Source of the DNA: an uncultured Pseudomonadota bacterium
GTDB taxonomy: Bacteria > Pseudomonadota > Gammaproteobacteria > Methylococcales > Methylomonadaceae
Direction of reading: 5' to 3'
Length of the DNA: 64,000 bases
Assembly (NCBI GenBank): GCA_903867225.1
Contig: CAIPQN010000090.1
Span: 1 to 64,000, forward strand
A program made the translations under genes and the position numbers. The notes beneath the pieces are model-generated. The model saw nothing but the letters and a program-made list of their open reading frames with translations. It searched no databases and had not been told where the DNA came from. Below are positions 61,974 to 64,000 of the stretch, in pieces (the first letter of the stretch is position 1; each line of letters starts with the position of its first letter).

Positions 61974-62975
61974 TCACGGAGCAAATAATAAACAGACAGC
62001 CAAAATCGTTTCCCAAACATCGCCCGATTCTTGACCTTTTGCTTGTCTATCGGCTTTTGCACTGAGCGTTAGAATTTCAAATAACTGATTGTGTGACAAA
62101 CGTTTCAAGGCTTTATCGACTAATCCGACGCGCTTATCCCAAATTTGATTGTTGCGGAAAACCATGTCTTTGCTTTTGCCACTGCTTAATTCGAGATGCA
62201 CTTTGCAAAGTGTCCGAGCTTCGCGCATTAACGCCCAAAGGACAACAGGTGGTGCGATTCCTTCATTTCGCAAACCTGCCAATACTTTGAAAATTCGATT
62301 CACATTTGCTGCCAAAATCGCATCAATCAATTTAAAAACGTCGTAACGTGAGCTGTCAGCAACCACATCGAAAATTTGGTCTTTTGTTAAAATACTTGCG
62401 CCGTAGAGAACATAAAGTTTTTCGATTTCTTGTGCTGCCGCGAGTAAATTACCTTCGACTCGTTCGGCTAATAATAACAGTCCCGCTTTATCTGAATTTA
62501 AACCACGTTGTTGTAAGCGATTTTGTAACCACTGTAATAATTCATCACCTTCAAGCGGTTTAACCTGAATGGTCACGCCAACTTTATCAACCGCTTCAAA
62601 CCATTTTGTTTTCATTCCAGCGGCGTTTAATTTTCCGCAAGTAATCAATAAAACCGTATCAACAGGTAATTTTTCACAATATGAAATTAATGTTTTCGCG
62701 CCTTCATTGCCAAAATTCGCGGTTGGAACGCGCAAATCAATCACTTTTTTGTCGCCAAAAATTGACATGGATTGTGAAGATGTTGTGATTTCAGACCATT
62801 CAAAACCCGTATCTGTTGAAAAAATCTCACGCTCTAAAAAACCAGCCTGTTTTGTAGCTTGCCGAATTGAATCCGCCAATTCCACGATTTGTAATGGTTC
62901 GTCACCACTAATTAAATAAACCGAGCCAAGATTTTTTTGTAATGATGAAACGAGTTGTTCAGGTTTCAAGCGCAT
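61974..62975 (-). CDS. holA: DNA polymerase III delta subunit HolA
   Basis: A 333-residue clamp-loader subunit. It has an N-terminal LVSSLQKNLGSVYLISGDEPLQIVE, the central AERVEGNLLAAAQEIEKLYVL (EGNLLA is typical of HolA) and a C-terminal bundle (LWALMREARTLCKVHLELS). HolA opens the beta clamp. Its start overlaps the lptE stop by 1 nt (TAATG), so the two are coupled, as in other gammaproteobacteria. Confidence 0.95.
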   Translation of the reverse strand: MRLKPEQLVSSLQKNLGSVYLISGDEPLQIVELADSIRQATKQAGFLEREIFSTDTGFEWSEITTSSQSMSIFGDKKVIDLRVPTANFGNEGAKTLISYCEKLPVDTVLLITCGKLNAAGMKTKWFEAVDKVGVTIQVKPLEGDELLQWLQNRLQQRGLNSDKAGLLLLAERVEGNLLAAAQEIEKLYVLYGASILTKDQIFDVVADSSRYDVFKLIDAILAANVNRIFKVLAGLRNEGIAPPVVLWALMREARTLCKVHLELSSGKSKDMVFRNNQIWDKRVGLVDKALKRLSHNQLFEILTLSAKADRQAKGQESGDVWETILAVCLLFAP

Positions 62976-63478
62976 TATTTTTCACTTTTCGCTAATGTGA
63001 AACGCACTTGATTCAAAAGTGTTCGTATAACTTGTTGTGTCATTTCTGCACGCAAAACATTTTCTTCATTATCGCGTGCCAAAATTGCCTGTTGATCGTT
63101 GTAATAATCACGGCGAATTTCTAACGGTTGACGCGGTAATAACACGACATTTTTGGGTGTGCTAAGTTCGTATTCAACCTGATAAATCAATTCATATTCA
63201 TTGGTTTTACCGCGTTCACTTAATGAAACGCCACGTCGGCGAAATTGTTCATCGAATAATGTAATCACCATGCTGGCATTTTCGCGTGATACAAGTTGAG
63301 CGTGTGCCGTTCTTAATTGCAGCAACATTTGATCGCGCAAAGCAGGTGTACCGCCTTCGAGATAAACATTTTTCAATTCAGCAGGTAACGTTTCACCGCC
63401 GCGTGCATGAAAACCACACGCAGTTAGTGTAACGGTCAATAATAAAAGTAACAGTGTGTTTAAGCGGGAATACATCAT
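62975..63478 (-). CDS. lptE: LPS-assembly lipoprotein LptE
   Basis: A 167-residue lipoprotein: signal and lipobox LLLLLLTVTLTACGFHARGG (Cys at about 21), then an LptE body (LRDQMLLQLRTAHAQLVSRENA, DEQFRRRGVSLSERGKTNEYELIYQVEYEL, EIRRDYYNDQQAILARDNEENVLRAEM). LptE plugs the LptD barrel that inserts LPS in the outer membrane. It precedes holA. leuS, often upstream, is absent here. Confidence 0.93.
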   Translation of the reverse strand: MMYSRLNTLLLLLLTVTLTACGFHARGGETLPAELKNVYLEGGTPALRDQMLLQLRTAHAQLVSRENASMVITLFDEQFRRRGVSLSERGKTNEYELIYQVEYELSTPKNVVLLPRQPLEIRRDYYNDQQAILARDNEENVLRAEMTQQVIRTLLNQVRFTLAKSEK

Positions 63479-63572
63479 GATTTTTTAATTAAGTTTTGAG
63501 ATTTTTTTGCGCGTGTCGAACGGCTTAAAACACGAGCGACGAAGAATATATAAATTGAGGAAGTACAAAGCA

Positions 63573-63602
63573 AAAAAGAGGGCAAAATTTCGCCCTCTTT
63601 TT
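63573..63602 (-). terminator. Rho-independent terminator after the TIGR02647-like gene
   Basis: AAAAAGAGGGC (63573-63583) pairs with GCCCTCTTTTT (63592-63602) around an 8-nt loop, an 11-bp stem with A/T runs on both sides. It lies 12 nt beyond the stop of the 63615-63854 gene on the minus strand. It may work in both directions. Confidence 0.8.
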
Positions 63603-63614
63603 AAATTTTAAAAA

Positions 63615-63854
63615 TTAAACTGTTTCAGACAATATCGTCAAAACAGCTTGAACTTTTTCAGCCGCTTCCAATCCTAAATGCGTTAAATAACCACCGTCTT
63701 CATGGTCAACTAATCCTTTGTGGAACAATCGTGCAGTTGCTTCAATGACAGCAGAATCTGCATCTTTGTGAACTTTAATTCCTTCTTGTGTACTGGTTAA
63801 ATTGTAACGTGCTAACACATTCAATTCGTCTACTAATGCTTGGGTGTACAACAT
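63615..63854 (-). CDS. TIGR02647-family small protein
   Basis: A 79-residue protein close to the conserved TIGR02647 family of gammaproteobacteria: LVDELNVLARYNLTSTQEGIKVH, TARLFHKGLVDHEDGGYLTHLGLEAAE and QAVLTILS. The fold resembles a small winged helix, but no function is known. It has its own terminator. Confidence 0.85.
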   Translation of the reverse strand: MLYTQALVDELNVLARYNLTSTQEGIKVHKDADSAVIEATARLFHKGLVDHEDGGYLTHLGLEAAEKVQAVLTILSETV

Positions 63855-63946
63855 GGCAAATCCTCTTTATTAAAAAATAACACTAAAAAACACAACAACG
63901 ATTTTAATTCTAGCCTTCGCATATTCTTACTGCAATGTAATTTTAG

Positions 63947-64000
63947 CTAAACCTGCACAGATGCAAGGGCTTCTAGCTGTTTGGCTAACAAGGTTTGAAT
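63947..64000 (-). CDS. C-terminal fragment of an unidentified gene
   Basis: An open minus-strand frame enters at the right window edge and ends with TAG at 63947-63949; the visible residues are IQTLLAKQLEALASVQV. It is too short for identification, and the evidence is only that the frame is open to the edge. Confidence 0.35.
   Translation of the reverse strand: MQTLLAKQLEALASVQV

Noticed and set aside
1-64000. CRISPR arrays, insertion sequences, rRNA genes
   Set aside because: No regular spaced repeats, no transposase gene and no rRNA sequence were seen on reading the window.

Overview
The window reads as one AT-rich, gene-dense chromosome segment of a gammaproteobacterium. The evidence is gammaproteobacterial gene order and content: rpsU-yqeY-dnaG, tsaE-amidase-mutL, ndk-rlmN-pilF-hisS-yfgM-bamB-der, secF-secD-yajC, lptE-holA, a homodimeric-type aceE with aceF and lpdA, a type II secretion cluster and the type IV pilus ATPase pilU. 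Lipoprotein genes and an LpxH-like enzyme point to a Gram-negative envelope. The species cannot be fixed from the sequence; a Thiotrichales/Beggiatoales-like or methanotroph-like relative is a guess only.

Layout. 1-2276 is the right end of a decayed integrative element abutting the 3' end of tRNA-Lys(UUU). It holds a serine recombinase tail, a 5'-truncated exonuclease, an HNH nuclease, an excisionase-type HTH gene and a tyrosine integrase with one in-frame amber codon. 2283-11532 is core genome (tRNA-Lys, tsaD, rpsU, yqeY, dnaG) followed by envelope/lipid genes (LpxH-like, glycosyltransferase, Aas-like, sugar-nucleotide epimerase) and panD. 11529-16579 carries a globin-coupled diguanylate cyclase that appears split by a 1-nt deletion, then tsaE, an amidase and mutL. 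16588-29305 is a long leftward block: yajC-secD-secF, ndk-rlmN-pilF, an inserted accessory island (GIY-YIG/Sel1 fusion plus a RelE-type toxin-antitoxin pair), then hisS, a YcgR/PilZ-like gene, yfgM, bamB and der. 29493-32611 is folE-hemH-purE-purK. 32616-38422 is leftward and includes a cytoplasmic histidine kinase carrying a C-terminal BLUF photosensor, overlapping an NdvB-like glucan synthase by 8 nt. 38591-47828 holds a HIT gene, a FliL-like gene and a type II secretion cluster (gspG-H-I-J-K, terD, gspL-M-C-D) without gspE/gspF. 47982-52812 holds an NtrY-like kinase, an AmpG-like transporter and a YefM/YoeB pair. 52884-58267 is the pyruvate dehydrogenase operon. 58517-64000 holds pilU, an EF-hand protein, a hybrid kinase with an ethylene-receptor-like copper site, holA, lptE and a TIGR02647-family gene.

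How the genes work together. Several parts suggest environmental control of surface behaviour: a globin/GGDEF enzyme (c-di-GMP synthesis), a PilZ/YcgR-like protein (c-di-GMP reading), pilF and pilU (type IV pili), a BLUF-bearing kinase next to a glucan synthase, and an ETR1-like hybrid kinase next to pilU. The functional links are inference; the domains, residues and gene overlaps are read directly. The most unusual items are the kinase-(degenerate receiver)-BLUF protein, the ethylene-receptor-like kinase, the PilZ protein with a roughly 70-residue charged insert, and the GIY-YIG/Sel1 fusion beside a toxin-antitoxin pair.
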